From Hymenopus coronatus (taxonomy: Eukaryota > Arthropoda > Insecta > Mantodea > Hymenopodidae): 64,000 nt of DNA. Both the position numbers and the translations under genes were made by a program. The first letter of the stretch is position 1. Each line of letters begins with the position of its first letter. The stretch is taken from contig CM060880.1 in the NCBI GenBank assembly GCA_030762935.1, positions 12,372,501 to 12,436,500 of the forward strand, given 5' to 3'. Positions 1 to 10,145 of this stretch are shown in pieces. The notes below the pieces were generated by a model. It saw nothing but the letters and a program-made list of their open reading frames with translations. It was not told where the DNA came from and made no database searches.

Positions 1-268
1 AGAAAAATCCCCCCAACCCAATATTTTGCTTAACTGCTAAACCGTGAGAGATGGACGAAAACTTAAAACACAAAAAATGTAGAGCACGTTAAAACACACA
101 ATTTATGTTACATACTTTTTTTTCCTGGAGTTGATCGTTTTTGAGATATTCCTTGTTTTATGGTTTCAGCTTTGAAAAACATACTTTTCTCTCTATTAGC
201 ATGAAGTAAATAGAAGATTTTTAACAATAATTTGTTGCAGAGATGTAGAGAATGGCATGTGAATGTTA
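1..268 (+). mobile_element. RepA copy cut by the window edge, with internal deletion
   Basis: Starts in the C-rich stretch that normally lies mid-element (AGAAAAATCCCCCC) and jumps to the AACTGCTAAACCG block, so about 200 bp are missing. The 3' aTIR (GTAGAGAATGG) and hairpin TGTGAATG are present to about 268. Confidence 0.8.
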
Positions 269-603
269 CTTGTTGTCGCCTAAGATGAGTGTGGAGTTGA
301 AAGAAAGGTAGTGGTGACGTTAACACAGGAGCTGGAGTACCTACTTTGTGAGAACACTTGGCTGCACCGCCATTAGCTAAATGGCTGCTGGGGAACGAGA
401 TACTTGAGGAGGTGTAATGAAAGAAACTGATCTGGGGCAAGGCCATCCAGACTACTACCATACATTCTCAACCGTGGATAAATAACTATTGTTCTGAGCG
501 TGTCTCCAACTGTCAGAGAAGCTCATTTTTACATGCTGTGTGCATATAGTACCTCAAATACTTTCTTGACATTACCTGAATAAATAAAAAATCTGATTAT
601 TTC
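269..603. other. Unassigned stretch
   Basis: No similarity to other parts of the window. A short minus-strand ORF here has no recognisable motif. Confidence 0.5.
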
Positions 604-786
604 TTTTTTAATTGTTTAATTCTTATAGAAACAACATTCACTCTCACATACATACTTCCACACTCTGTGGGGGGATGATAGGCAACCATTCTGGTTAAGG
701 AAAAATTCTCCGTCCCAGCCGGGAATCGAACCCGGTACCTCCGGGTGAGAAGTCAGCTCGCTGACCACTCGACCGCGGAGGCAGTC
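604..786 (-). mobile_element. SINE1 copy (tRNA-derived), minus strand
   Basis: The tRNA-like head is at the right: on the minus strand GACTGCCTCCGCGGTCGAGT, then a TGGTCAGCGAG A-box-like sequence and a GGTTCGATTCC B-box, i.e. an internal Pol III promoter. The body has AGAATTTTTCC and a TATGTATGTGAGAGTGAATG segment. The far 3' tail is lost. Confidence 0.85.
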
Positions 787-1027
787 AATCTGAATAATAT
801 TAATAACTGTATTCTTCTATTTAATGCTAAAGCACTAGCAGAAACGGTACTTGGTTCCTTTACAAGTAGAAGGAAAACAAGGGAATACACTAGGGTAAAC
901 CGACAAGTTAAATGTTTTAAAATGAGGTTGCTATTGTATTGAAATCCGTTTCTTTGCGTGGCCAAGGGTTGACAGGTTCCCGTATGAGAAAACTTTAAGT
1001 ACTTTACAACTTAAATCAATAACAGGT
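787..1027 (-). mobile_element. RepA copy, part 1 (interrupted by SINE1 and SINE2)
   Basis: Enters as AATCTGA, lacks the terminal hairpin, and runs through the TTTAATGCTAAAGC and GTTGACAGGTTCCCGTATGA blocks to AATCAATAACAGG. Continues at 1592, where AATAACAAGGAA picks up the same place. Confidence 0.8.
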
Positions 1028-1318
1028 AAGTGACTGCCTCCGTGATCAGCGAGCTCACTTCTCACCCGGAGGTCCCGGGTTCGATTCCCGGCTGGATCGG
1101 AGAATTTTTCTTCAGCCAGATTTCTTCCCTATCCCCCATAGAGTCTGGAAATATGTATGTGAGAGTGAATGTGTGTGTGAATGTGTTTGAGAAAAATAAA
1201 ATTATATAAACCAAACGTAAAAGAACCTATAGACAACGATTTGTTTCAAGTGCAAAGCCCCCGATGGTAAAGATGTTAAATGGGGCTATATAAATTAAAT
1301 AATAATAAAAAATAACAA
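1028..1318 (+). mobile_element. SINE1 copy, full 3' tail
   Basis: The head has lost a few bases of the A-box region; B-box GGTTCGATTCC at about 1078. The body is followed by the terminal hairpin AGCCCC (1256-1262)/TGGGGCT (1281-1287) and an AT-rich TAAATAATAATAAA tail. Confidence 0.85.
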
Positions 1319-1334
1319 CTTAGTAATGCAATTG

Positions 1335-1591
1335 TTGCCACGCTAACTTCATATGGGTGGGCTCAAACCCGGCGGAGGACAATGGATTTTTTCGGGCGCA
1401 AAAATCCTTAGCATGGCTTCCTTCGGAAGGGAAGTAAAGCCGCTGGTCCCGTGTCGTAGATTTACGGAGCGTAAAAGAACCTCAAGCCTGATAGAGAGGC
1501 CTCTGAGCAAAATTAAGCGATCTTTCACGCCCAGTATAGAATGGGACGCTGAGAACCACAGCATAGCGTCCATAAATAACACATTTACCAT
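1335..1591 (+). mobile_element. SINE2 copy (tRNA-derived)
   Basis: 5'-shortened head (CACGCTAACTTCATATGGGT), B-box-like GGCTCAAACCCGG, then the body CTTAGCATGGCTTCCTTCGG, GGTCCCGTGTCGTAGATTTA, and the tail ...GAGCGTCCATAAATAACAC. It lies beside SINE1 inside one RepA copy. Confidence 0.88.
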
Positions 1592-2037
1592 TTATTTCAA
1601 TAACAAGGAATACCTCGAAAACGGCAAACTCCACGAAAAAAATGTATATGACATAAATTGTATTTTACGAGATCTATATTTTTTGTGTAGTAAATGTTGT
1701 CTATCTCTTATGGTTTACCAGTTACGCAAAATTCATCCAGAATGAACATGTGTTGAGAAGTTTTCCCCAGAAAATACAACATACACATTTGATTTGTGAT
1801 GTTTTATAGCTTTAATATGCGGCAGTTTAATCAAAATTGTTAAGAGCCATTTTTGAGAAAATCAACATTTTCGAAAAGTATTTCATGTAAAGCGCAGTTG
1901 GACGTGAGGAAATTTCCTTGAAAATTTTCCTGTCGCAACCTTGGAAGATACTGAAATAAATACTAAGTTCGGTATTTAACCGATTTTTCGTTTTTGAGCT
2001 ATGTTGTCCACAGACAGACAGATACACACACGGACCT
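1592..2037 (-). mobile_element. RepA copy, part 2
   Basis: Resumes at AATAACAAGGAATACCTCG and runs to the internal CACACACGGACCTTTTT, where a plus-oriented RepA begins in the same T-run. The remaining end of this copy was not found. Confidence 0.82.
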
Positions 2038-2462
2038 TTTTACTTTCTCTACACGTACTATGTACATAGTTATAGGGAAGGTATTGTAATGCACCCAAAA
2101 ATAAGATACCGAGATGTCACCGGAAATGCCTGTTTTGGGACCCCCTGAATAAAAAAAAACTATTTAGAAAAAGATGTCTGTGGATAGCATAGCTGAAAAA
2201 CGAAAAGACCGTTAAATACCAAACCTGGTATTTAAGTTTGGTGTCTTCCAAGCATGCACCGCGAAGATTTTGAAGAAAATCCCCTCACCCGCAACTACCC
2301 TTTACATGAAACAATTTTCGAAAATTTTGATATTCTCAAAAATGGCTCTAATGATTTTGATTAAAATACCTTGTGTTTAAGATATTTTTATAACAAACGT
2401 AATGTATATCTTGAATTTTCTGGCAATAGCCTCTGAAAACCTCTACATTCTGCATGACTCTT
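2036..2462 (+). mobile_element. RepA copy, 3'-truncated
   Basis: Starts in a T-run after GGACC with ACTTTCTCTACACGTACTAT; the microsatellite is reduced. Breaks at TCTGCATGACTC within the block that normally reads TTCTGGATGAATTTT. Confidence 0.85.
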
Positions 2463-2486
2463 TAATTAATTAATTGTTTGTTGTTG

Positions 2487-2656
2487 TTTTTTACTTTCTC
2501 TACATGTACTATGTACATAGTGTATAAAGGAAGTATTATAATCCACCCAAAAATTCGATACCGAGATTTCACCGGAAATACGTTTTAGAGCCCCCCCGAA
2601 TACAAAAAAAAAAAAAGAATTATTACAAAAACGTCCGTGTGTGTCTGTCTGTCTAA
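2487..2656 (+). mobile_element. RepA copy, part 1 (split by nested SINEs)
   Basis: Complete 5' end (T-run, ACTTTCTCTACATGTACTAT, hairpin) up to the microsatellite TGTCTGTCTGTCT, where a minus SINE2 is inserted. The copy resumes at 3269 with GTCTGTCTGTCTG. Confidence 0.88.
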
Positions 2657-2840
2657 AAATGGCGAAATGGCGTGTTATTTACGGACGCACTTTAACTGCT
2701 GTGGTTCTCAGCGTCCCATTTTATATTGGGCGTGAAAGACCTCTTAATTTTGCTCAGAGGTCACTCTATCAGGCTTGAGGTTCTTTTACGTGCCGTAAAT
2801 CTACGACACGGGACCAACGGCTTTACTTCCCTTCCGAATG
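2657..2840 (-). mobile_element. SINE2 copy, part 1 (3' body), minus strand
   Basis: Reads from the SINE2 tail (ATGGCGTGTTATTTACGGAC) to CCCTTCCGAA, where SINE3 interrupts. The other part starts at 3153. Confidence 0.87.
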
Positions 2841-3122
2841 CCGGTCCCCATGGCCGCGCTCGCCAAAGCGCACATGAGCCTTAGGTAATCATAAATGCGC
2901 TAAATATATAGGTATTTTAACCAAAAAAGCTAAAATTATATGTTTGGTGTTTCGCAGGGTATCGTGGGTTCGAGTCCCGCCTTGGGCATGGGTGTTGCAT
3001 GTTTGTGTATGTGAGTGTGTGTGTAAAAAGTAAAACAGAAATACAGTAATCAAAGTAAACAAACTAGGTAAATAAAAAGAAGGGTATACAGCGCCGGAGT
3101 CCCGATCAGATTCCGGAACTGC

Positions 3123-3152
<30 letters not shown>
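2841..3152 (+). mobile_element. SINE3 copy nested in SINE2
   Basis: Head GCCGGTCCCCATGGCCGCGC, B-box GGGTTCGAGTCCCGCC at about 2968, body with TAAAACAGAAA and AATTAGGTAAATAAA-type motifs, end GGAGTCCCGATCAGATTCCG then a long A-run. About 72 bp of foreign AT-rich sequence (2871-2941) replaces a few bases of the head. Confidence 0.88.
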
Positions 3153-3156
<4 letters not shown>

Positions 3157-3268
3157 GCCATACTAAGGATTTTTACGCCCTAAAAATCCATCGTTCTCCG
3201 CCGGGTTTGAACCCGCGACCTTAGGTATACGAATTCAGCATGGTAACCATTACACCACGGAGGGTGAC
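3153..3268 (-). mobile_element. SINE2 copy, part 2 (tRNA-like head), minus strand
   Basis: Carries the head of the SINE2 split at 2840: on the minus strand CCGTGGTGTAATGGTTACCA (A-box) and GGGTTCAAACCCGG (B-box). The normal GAAGGAAGCC junction of SINE2 is reconstituted if SINE3 is removed. Confidence 0.88.
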
Positions 3269-3999
3269 GTCTGTCTGTCTGTTTGTCTGTGTGTGTGTCC
3301 GTGGACAGCATAGTTCAAAAACGAAAATTCCGTTAAAAACCAAACTTGATATTTAGGTTTGGTATCTTCCAAGGATGCGACACGAAGATTTTCAAGAAAA
3401 TCCCGCCACTCCCAACTACTCTTTACATGGAACTTTTTTCGAAAAATTTGTTTTTCTAAAAAAATGGCTAACGATTTTGATTAAAATATCGCATATTAAA
3501 GACATTTACCTGACAAATAAAATGTATATCTTGAATTTTCTGGGAATAGCATCTGAAGACTAATTTATTCTGGATGAATTTTTCATAACTACCAAACCGT
3601 AAGAGATGGACAAAAACTTAACACACAAAAAATGTAGAGCACGTTAGAACACACACTTAATGTTATATACACTTTTTCGTGGAGTTGATCGTTTTTGAGA
3701 TAATCCTTGTTTTTGGTTTCAGTTTTGAAAAACTTATACTTTTCTCATATAGGAATTCGCCAACTCGTGTCCATACAAACAAGCGAACTTCAGTCACATT
3801 GCAACCAGCTTTTGACTGTCACTTTAACCTATGGTACTCCCTTATTTCGCTTCTACTTACAATAAAGCAAGAAATAAGACTATTTCTGCTAATTTTTCTC
3901 GATTAGCATAAAATAAATAAAAGAATAAGCTTATTAACAATAATTTGTTACAGAGATTTAGAGAAAGTCATGTGAATGGAATACATCAGATTTTTTATA
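3269..3999 (+). mobile_element. RepA copy, part 2
   Basis: From the microsatellite through AAAAACCAAACTTGATATTT and the CATACAAACAAGCGAACTTC block to the 3' aTIR, hairpin GTGAATGGAATACATCAGA and T-run at 3999. Confidence 0.9.
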
Positions 4000-4002
4000 C
4001 AT

Positions 4003-4225
4003 AGTTTAACCTGGTTGGTCACATCGGACCATGAATGAAATTGGTGAAATGATGCTCAAATGTTCTCGTGGTCCTTGGAGATTAAAGTTACTCGACATTC
4101 GTCTTCTCAGGATAGGTGAAAACCTCCAAAAACCCTTATCCGGGTAACTCAACCTAAGCGAGATTCGAACTCGCGACCTGTTGAATGCCAGGCAGACACC
4201 TATCCCCTCACTACCCTGGCGGACT
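4003..4225 (-). mobile_element. SINE4 copy (tRNA-derived)
   Basis: On the minus strand the head reads CGCCAGGGTAGTGAGGGGAT with B-box GCGAGTTCGAATCTCGC, then GAGTTACCCGGATAAGGGTT and an unrelated body ending GTGACCAACCAGGTTAAAC. A 3'-part copy is at 55979-56110. Confidence 0.83.
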
Positions 4226-4650
4226 TTTGTATAACCGGCAAACCAAATTTACTAACAAAAATGTAAATCTCGTTAAGCACACAATTTATGCCATATAATT
4301 TGTTGTAGAGTTAACCATTTCCGAGATATTTCTTGTTATTGGTTTCAATTTTAAAATATTTAAACCTTTTCTCAAACGGGAAGCCATCATTCTCTTCATA
4401 TCTCTATAACTGCTGGCAGTTCAATTGTGTCACCAAACGACCAGCTTTTAAAAGATTTGAAAACCTCTTTAGCCCAGTGTATTCTCGTATTTTCTTTCTG
4501 CTTAGAAGGAAGCAAATAATAAGACAATTTCTGGCAACGTTTTGCTTGATTAGCATGAAGTAGATAAAATAATACGTTTTTAAGGATTTATTATTTATTT
4601 ATTTATTGCAGAATAGGTAGAGAGTGTCAGATGAATAGAACACATGTTTT
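4226..4650 (+). mobile_element. RepA copy, 5'-truncated
   Basis: Begins at ATAACCGGCAAACC and keeps the gamma-type central block (GGCAGTTCAATTGTGTCACC region). 3' end GTAGAGAGTGTCAGATGAAT with a weakened aTIR. Confidence 0.82.
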
Positions 4651-5425
4651 CTTTTACTTTCTCTATACGTATTACGTACATGTGTATAGAGAAGGTATTG
4701 TAATGCACCCAAAAATTCTATACTGACATTTCGCGGTAAATATATATGTTTTGAGATCCAAAAAAACACTTTTAGAAAAAATATCCCTGTGTGTGTATGT
4801 GTGTGTGTGTGTCTGTGGGCAACATAGCTAAAAAACGAAGAGTCAGTTAAATACCAATCTTGGTACTTAAATTCAGTATCTTCCTAGCATGCGACACGAA
4901 GATTTTAAGACTCCCCTCCCACTGCCAACTACTCTTTACATGAAAAAATTTACGAAAATGTATATTTCCTAAAAAAAAACTACTAACGATTTTGAGTAAA
5001 TTACCGTATATTAAAGGTATTTACATGTCAAATAAAATACATATCTTGAGTTTTCTAGGAATAGCCTCTGAAGACATGTTTATTCTAAAAACTGCATGGC
5101 TCGTTAAAACACAGAACTTATGTTATATACATTTTTTCGTGAAGTTGACCGCTTTTGAGATATTGCTTGTTATTGGTTTCAGTTTTAAAATACTTATACT
5201 TTTCTCATACTGGAATTTGTCGACTCCTGTGCATACAAATCGGCTTTTAAAATATTTGACTATCGCTTTAGCCTAGTGTGCTCCCTTATTTCCCTTTTGT
5301 TTATAAGGAAGCAAGCAACTAAGACTATTTCTGCTAATTGTTTCTCGATTAGCATGAAATAAATAGAAAAATAGGATTTTAACAATTATTTATTGCAAAC
5401 ATGTGAATGGAACACATCAGTGTTT
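4651..5425 (+). mobile_element. RepA copy, nearly full
   Basis: Follows the previous copy after TTTTCTTTT. Intact 5' hairpin (CTATACGTATTACGTACATG variant) and GT microsatellite; the 3' aTIR is lost (TTGCAAACATGTGAATGG) although the terminal hairpin survives. Confidence 0.87.
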
Positions 5426-5750
5426 TTTTTTTGTTTTTTTTTTAATGCATGAGTTGTGTGGGACAAGTGGGAACGCGCAGCGCCATGCTTGGCAGTCCCA
5501 TCACGTGGTCTGTTAATACTTGATTAAGATAAAATGGCAAGTTAATTTTTGTAGTGGCGTGACTGATTCGATTCATTAAGACAGATGAGCCCTAAACGTC
5601 TTGATCCATATGTCTTAACCACCTACAGGCGATTAATGTGTCGACCGGCCCTTTAGATGTACTTAGACCGCTCATAACCTAAAAGAGGAACATTTGCTTC
5701 GTATGCAAAACACGCCGCTACACTCGAATTAGGAAGCAACTTTTTCAAGT
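5426..5750. other. Unassigned stretch with poly(T) edge
   Basis: T-run 5423-5442, then mixed sequence without a second copy in the window. The poly(T) at the left could be the A-tail of a minus-strand retroposon, but no promoter or protein signal is visible. Confidence 0.4.
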
Positions 5751-5826
5751 AAAAAGAATCTGATGTTTCCTTTCACACGACTTTCTCTACCTCTTCTGCA
5801 AACATACTATTTTTGCAAAAGATTAA
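5751..5826 (-). mobile_element. RepA 3'-end fragment, minus strand
   Basis: AATCTGATGTTTCC then ACACGACTTTCTCTACCTCT: terminal hairpin and aTIR only, abutting a plus copy. Confidence 0.75.
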
Positions 5827-6713
5827 TTTTTACTTTCTCTACACTAGTGTATGTACATAGTATATAGAGACGGTATTGTAATTAATGCACACAAAAATTC
5901 CATACCGAGATTTCACCGGAATGTGTCCCATGAATCCAAACAAAAGCATTTTTGGAAAAAGGTCCGTGTGTGTGTGTCAGTGTGTCCGTGAACACGATAA
6001 CTCAAAAACGAAAAGTCGGTAAAGCGCCAAACTTGGTATTTAAGTTAAGTATCTTCCAGGGATGCGACACGATTTTGAGAAAAATCCCCTCACTCCAAAC
6101 TACCCTTTATATGGAACTTTTTTCGAAAATTTTGATTTTCTTAAAAATGGCTCTAACGATTTTGATTACAATATCGTATATTAAAGATATTTAGCTCACA
6201 AACAATATATATATCTTGAATTTTCTGGGAATAGCTTCTAAAGACCTGTTTATTCTGGATGAATTTTGCTTAATTTGGCATAACTAGTAAACCGTAAGAG
6301 ATAGACAAAAACTTACTGTACAAAAATGTAGATCTTGTTAAAATACACAAGTTATGTCATATACATTTTTCTCGTGGAGCTTACAGTTTTCGAGGTACTC
6401 ATTGTTATTAGTTTCAGTTGTGAAGTACTTATACTTTTCTCAGACGGGAGTGTGCGGTTTTCTTTTGTTCTACTCCTGGCCAAGAAAATAAGGGATTTGT
6501 AATGACAATCGCATAACGACAGCTTTTAAAACATTTGACTATGGCTTTAGCCTAGTGTATTCCCTTATTTTTTTCTGCTTATAAGGAACTAGTAATAAGA
6601 ACATTGTGCTAATGAATACCTCAATTAGCAAGATGCAGAAAAAGAATAATCTTTTGTGAGGGGTTTGTAGAACAGCTAGAGAAAGTCATGTGAGTGTAAC
6701 ACATCAGATTTTT
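5827..6713 (+). mobile_element. RepA copy, full (beta subfamily)
   Basis: T-run, ACTTTCTCTACACTAGTGTA, hairpin, GTGTGTGTGTCAG tract, palindromic block reduced, then the beta-type centre (CGCATAACGACAGC, TTTTGTTCTACTCCTGGCCA). Ends GTAACACATCAGATTTTT. Confidence 0.9.
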
Positions 6714-6893
6714 AATTATTTGATTACCGGTTTAGCCTAATGTATTCCCTTATTTCCCTTCTGCTTATAAGGAACTAAATAATGTCATTTCTGCTAATGT
6801 TTTAGTTTTAAATAGATAGAAGCATAAGCTTATTAACAATAATTACACAGATGTAGAGAAAGTCATGTGAATGAAACACATCAGATTTTTTTT
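6714..6893 (+). mobile_element. Extra RepA 3' terminus in tandem
   Basis: Directly after the T-run of the preceding copy comes a second 180-bp 3' portion (TTTGATTACCGGTTTAGCCT ... GTAGAGAAAGTCATGTGAAT, hairpin, CAGA, T-run), with no 5' part. Confidence 0.85.
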
Positions 6894-7276
6894 AAACTTA
6901 ATGTTATGCTTACACTTCATTTTAATTGTAAATGCGTTGAGCATGTACACTAATATGCGAACGAGAGGTGTTTTATTTACACGTCTGGTCCTGATAGTTC
7001 ATACAGAGGGAACATCATTTGCCAGCAGTGTACACGTTTAGACCCAGCTGTAAACGTATTGATCTGTAGAGGGGAAGGGGGTTGGCATGCAACTGCACCA
7101 GTAGCAACGAGCTTCCTTTCTGATTGATTCTGTTTGAATAACTTTGCTAATCGTATTACGGGGAGTGCTGGCTAGTTTCCCCTCCAGCGGCGCACCAACC
7201 TGAGAAATGTCTGTCGACTCAACCTTCAGCCATCAAATTGCATGTACTCAATCATCCTATCTGCCTCACACTTAAC
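6894..7276. other. Unassigned stretch
   Basis: Mixed sequence, GC-richer than its RepA flanks, no second copy in the window and no convincing reading frame. Confidence 0.45.
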
Positions 7277-7320
7277 AACTTCTGCTAATGTGTATCTCAA
7301 TTAGCATGATATATACAGAA
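7277..7320 (+). mobile_element. Small RepA fragment
   Basis: Only the CTGCTAATGTGTATCTCAAT / AGCATGA block is recognisable. Confidence 0.55.
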
Positions 7321-7328
7321 TTATTTTT

Positions 7329-8074
7329 AAAAATCTGATATTTCCATTCACATGACTTTTTGTATATCTCTGCAACACATTATTGTCCAAGAGCTTATGC
7401 TTCTATGTACTGCATGCTAATCGAGAAAAATTTGGTAGAAATAGTCTTATTACTTGCTTCCTTGTAAGTAGAAGGGAAATAAGGGAGTACCATAGGTTAA
7501 AGTGATATTCAAAAGCTGGTTACTATGTGACTGAAGTTCCTTTGTTTGTATGGACAGGAGTCGACAAATTCCTGTATGAGAAAGGTAAGTTTTTTCAAAG
7601 CTGAAACAAAAACAAGGGATATCTCAAAAACGGTCAACTCTACGAAAAAAAAAAAAAAAAAAGCATATAACATAAATTATGTGTTTTAACGTGCTCTGCA
7701 TTTTCTGTGCATTAAGTTTTTATCCATCTCTTACGGTTTAGAAGCTATGCAAAATTCCGCAAAATTCATCCAGAATATGGCAGTCTTCAGAGGCTATTCC
7801 CAGAAAATTCAAGATATACATTTTATTTGTCAGGTAAATATCTTTAATATACGACATTTTAATAAAAATCGTTAGTCATTTTTGAGAAAATCAATATTTC
7901 CGAAAAAAGGTTGTTAGGGGTGGGGGGATTTTCTTGAAAATCTTCGCATCCTTAGAAGATACTAAACTTAAATACCAAGTTTGCTATTTAACGGTCTTTT
8001 CGTTTTTGAGTTATGCGGTCCACACACACCTTCTCTATACACTATGTACATAATACGTGTAGAGAAAGTAAAAA
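7329..8074 (-). mobile_element. RepA copy with deleted 5' portion, minus strand
   Basis: From AAATCTGATATTTCC through the alpha-type centre (GTTCCTTTGTTTGTATGGAC) to CACACACCTTCTCTATACAC: the block between microsatellite and terminal hairpin is deleted. Ends GTAGAGAAAGTAAAAA. Confidence 0.9.
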
Positions 8075-8075
8075 G

Positions 8076-8267
8076 AAAGTTTGCAGAACAGGTAGAGAAA
8101 GTAATGTGAATGTAACACATGAGATCTGTTTTTAGTGGAATATAGTACTAAGGTCTACTGGACCTGCAATCTCGATATCAGTGCAACGGGCAACCGAAGT
8201 CGTTAAGGCACGAGCTTGTTGCAGAATAGGTAGAGAAAGTGTGTGAATGTGATACAGGAGACATTTT
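8076..8267 (+). mobile_element. Two RepA 3'-end fragments in a row
   Basis: 8076-8137 (GGTAGAGAAAGTAATGTGAA, CACATGAGA) and 8211-8267 (GGTAGAGAAAGTGTGTGAAT, ACAGGAGA) each hold only the 3' aTIR and terminal hairpin, separated by about 75 bp of unassigned sequence. Confidence 0.7.
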
Positions 8268-8762
8268 TTTGTCTCGTAGGGTTATTTGCTGTATCATCCC
8301 CAATAACTGCTTGACATTATGACACTAGGTCGTCATTTACGCCACTCGAGAAGTTCCATACCCTGCACTTTCCGTGGCTACATCTGTCTGATGATTGAAG
8401 AGGTTAAGTGCTTCACTTGTTCTCGTTCTGAAAAGAAGTAGATGTCTGATATTGGAAATTAGCACGTGCAGCTCTCGCAGAACAAAGGAACGGGATGTCA
8501 TCCACAATCTTAAAGAGGAGACCTTGACGTCACCGTGACGTAGGCACTCGATTTTCGAGTGTACCCTCTGCCTGTATCGACTTGGTTCAACTTTCTGAAT
8601 TGGCGGCGGCGACGACGGTACCTGCGCCCCTCCCTCTACCCTCAGGACACCGTGCAATAATCGCCATCACTGAAATACCACAAGCTGAGTCCTCTTGGCT
8701 GCATTTTCAAGTATGATTTGGCAAACGCTTTCTACATGTTTAACACCAGTGGCGACTCGTAA
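8268..8762. other. Unassigned, GC-richer stretch
   Basis: A 106-codon minus-strand ORF (8657-8337) shows no domain I recognise. Could be a transposon fragment without other copies here. Confidence 0.4.
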
Positions 8763-8870
8763 TTTTTACTTTCTCTACACGTACTATGTACATAGTGTAT
8801 AGAGAAGGTATTGTAATGCACCCAAAATTCAATACCGAGATTTTACCGGAATCCAAAAAAAAAAAAAAAA
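8763..8870 (+). mobile_element. RepA copy, part 1 of 3 (host of nested insertions)
   Basis: Complete 5' end to the A-run after GAATCC. An inverted RepA starts in that A-run at 8871. The host copy resumes at 9693 with TTTACAAAAATGTCTG. Confidence 0.88.
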
Positions 8871-9692
8871 TTCTGTTTTACACTCCCATGGCTTTCTCTA
8901 GCTACTCTACAAACAAACGTCTTGCGACAGATAATTCTTCTTTCAACACTACGCTAATCGAGATAAACATTAGCAGAATTTTGTTACTTAGCTCCTAAAG
9001 TGATAGTCAAATGTTTTAAAAACTGTCGTTATGCGATTGTATTGTAAATAGCTTCTTTGCTTGGCCAGGTGTAGAACAAAATAAAAACGAACACACTGTC
9101 TGTGAAAAGTATACGGTACTTCACAACTGAAACTAATAACAAGGAATACCCCTAAAACGGTAAGTTCCACGAAAATAATGTATATGACATAACTTGTGTA
9201 TTTTAACGAGATCTACATTTTTTGTACAGTAAATTTTTTTTTCTATCTCTTGCGGTTTACTAGTTATTCTAAATAAAGCAAAATTCATCCAGAGTAAAGA
9301 GGTCTTTAGAAGCTATTCCCAGAAATTTCAAGATATACATTTTATTTGTGATAGAAATGGCTTTAATATGTGATATTTTGATCAAAATCGTTACAGCAAT
9401 TTTTAAGAAAAACAAAATTTTCGAAAATTTTTCCACGTAAAGGGTAGTTAGGGGTGGGGGGATTTTCTTGAAAATCTTCGTATCGCATCCTTGGAAGATT
9501 TTCGTTTTTGAGCTATGCTATCCACAGACACATACACAGACACAGGGACCTGTTTCTGAAAATGTTTTTTTTTACTTAGGGGGTCCTAAAACAGGTATTT
9601 CCGGTGAAATCCTGACATCGTATTTTTGGGTGGAATACAATACTTCTCTGTCCCTGTGTACATTGTACATACGGGGCTAGAGAAAGTAAAAA
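8871..9692 (-). mobile_element. RepA copy (beta subfamily), minus, nested in another RepA
   Basis: TTCTGTTTTACACTCCCATG (hairpin end), beta centre (ATGCGATTGTATTGTAAATA), then CCTGTGTACATTGTACATAC variant of the 5' hairpin and GAGAAAGTAAAAA at 9692. Confidence 0.9.
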
Positions 9693-9880
9693 TTTACAAA
9701 AATGTCTGTGTGTCTGTGGACAGCACAGCTCCAAAAACGAAAAGTCCGTTAAATACCAAACTTGGTATTTAAGTTCAGTATCATCCACCCAACTACCCTT
9801 TACATGGAAACGTTTTTGAAAAATTTGATTTACTAAAAAATGGCACCAACGTATTTGATTAAAATCTCGATATTTACATG
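9693..9880 (+). mobile_element. RepA copy, part 2 of 3
   Basis: Microsatellite (TGTCTGTGTGTCTGTGG), GCTCCAAAAACG, the AAATACCAA/TTGGTATTT palindrome, to ATTTACATG (9872-9880), the left copy of the SINE2 target duplication. Confidence 0.88.
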
Positions 9881-10145
9881 GCATATACCCAAGGTCGCGG
9901 GTTCAAACCCGGCGGAGGACGATGGATTTTTTTCGGGTGTAAAAATCCTTAGCATGGCTTCCTTCGAAAGGGAAGTAAAGCTGTGGGTCCCGTGTCGTAG
10001 ATTTACGGCACTTGAAAGAACCTCAAGTCTGATAAGAGAGGCCTCTGAGCAAAATTAAGCGGTCTTCCACACCCAATTTAGAATGGGACGCTGAGAACCA
10101 CAGTAGTTAAAGAGCGTCCATAAATAACACGCCATTTCCATTTTC
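9881..10145 (+). mobile_element. SINE2 copy, 5'-truncated, with 9-bp target duplication
   Basis: Starts at CATATACCCAAGGTCGCGGG (A-box lost), B-box at 9899, full body, tail CGCCATTTCCATTTTC. Flanked by ATTTACATG at 9872-9880 and 10146-10154. Confidence 0.92.

Noticed and set aside
8337..8657. 106-codon minus-strand ORF in a GC-richer segment
   Set aside because: No recognisable domain, no splice sites or conserved context; left as unassigned.
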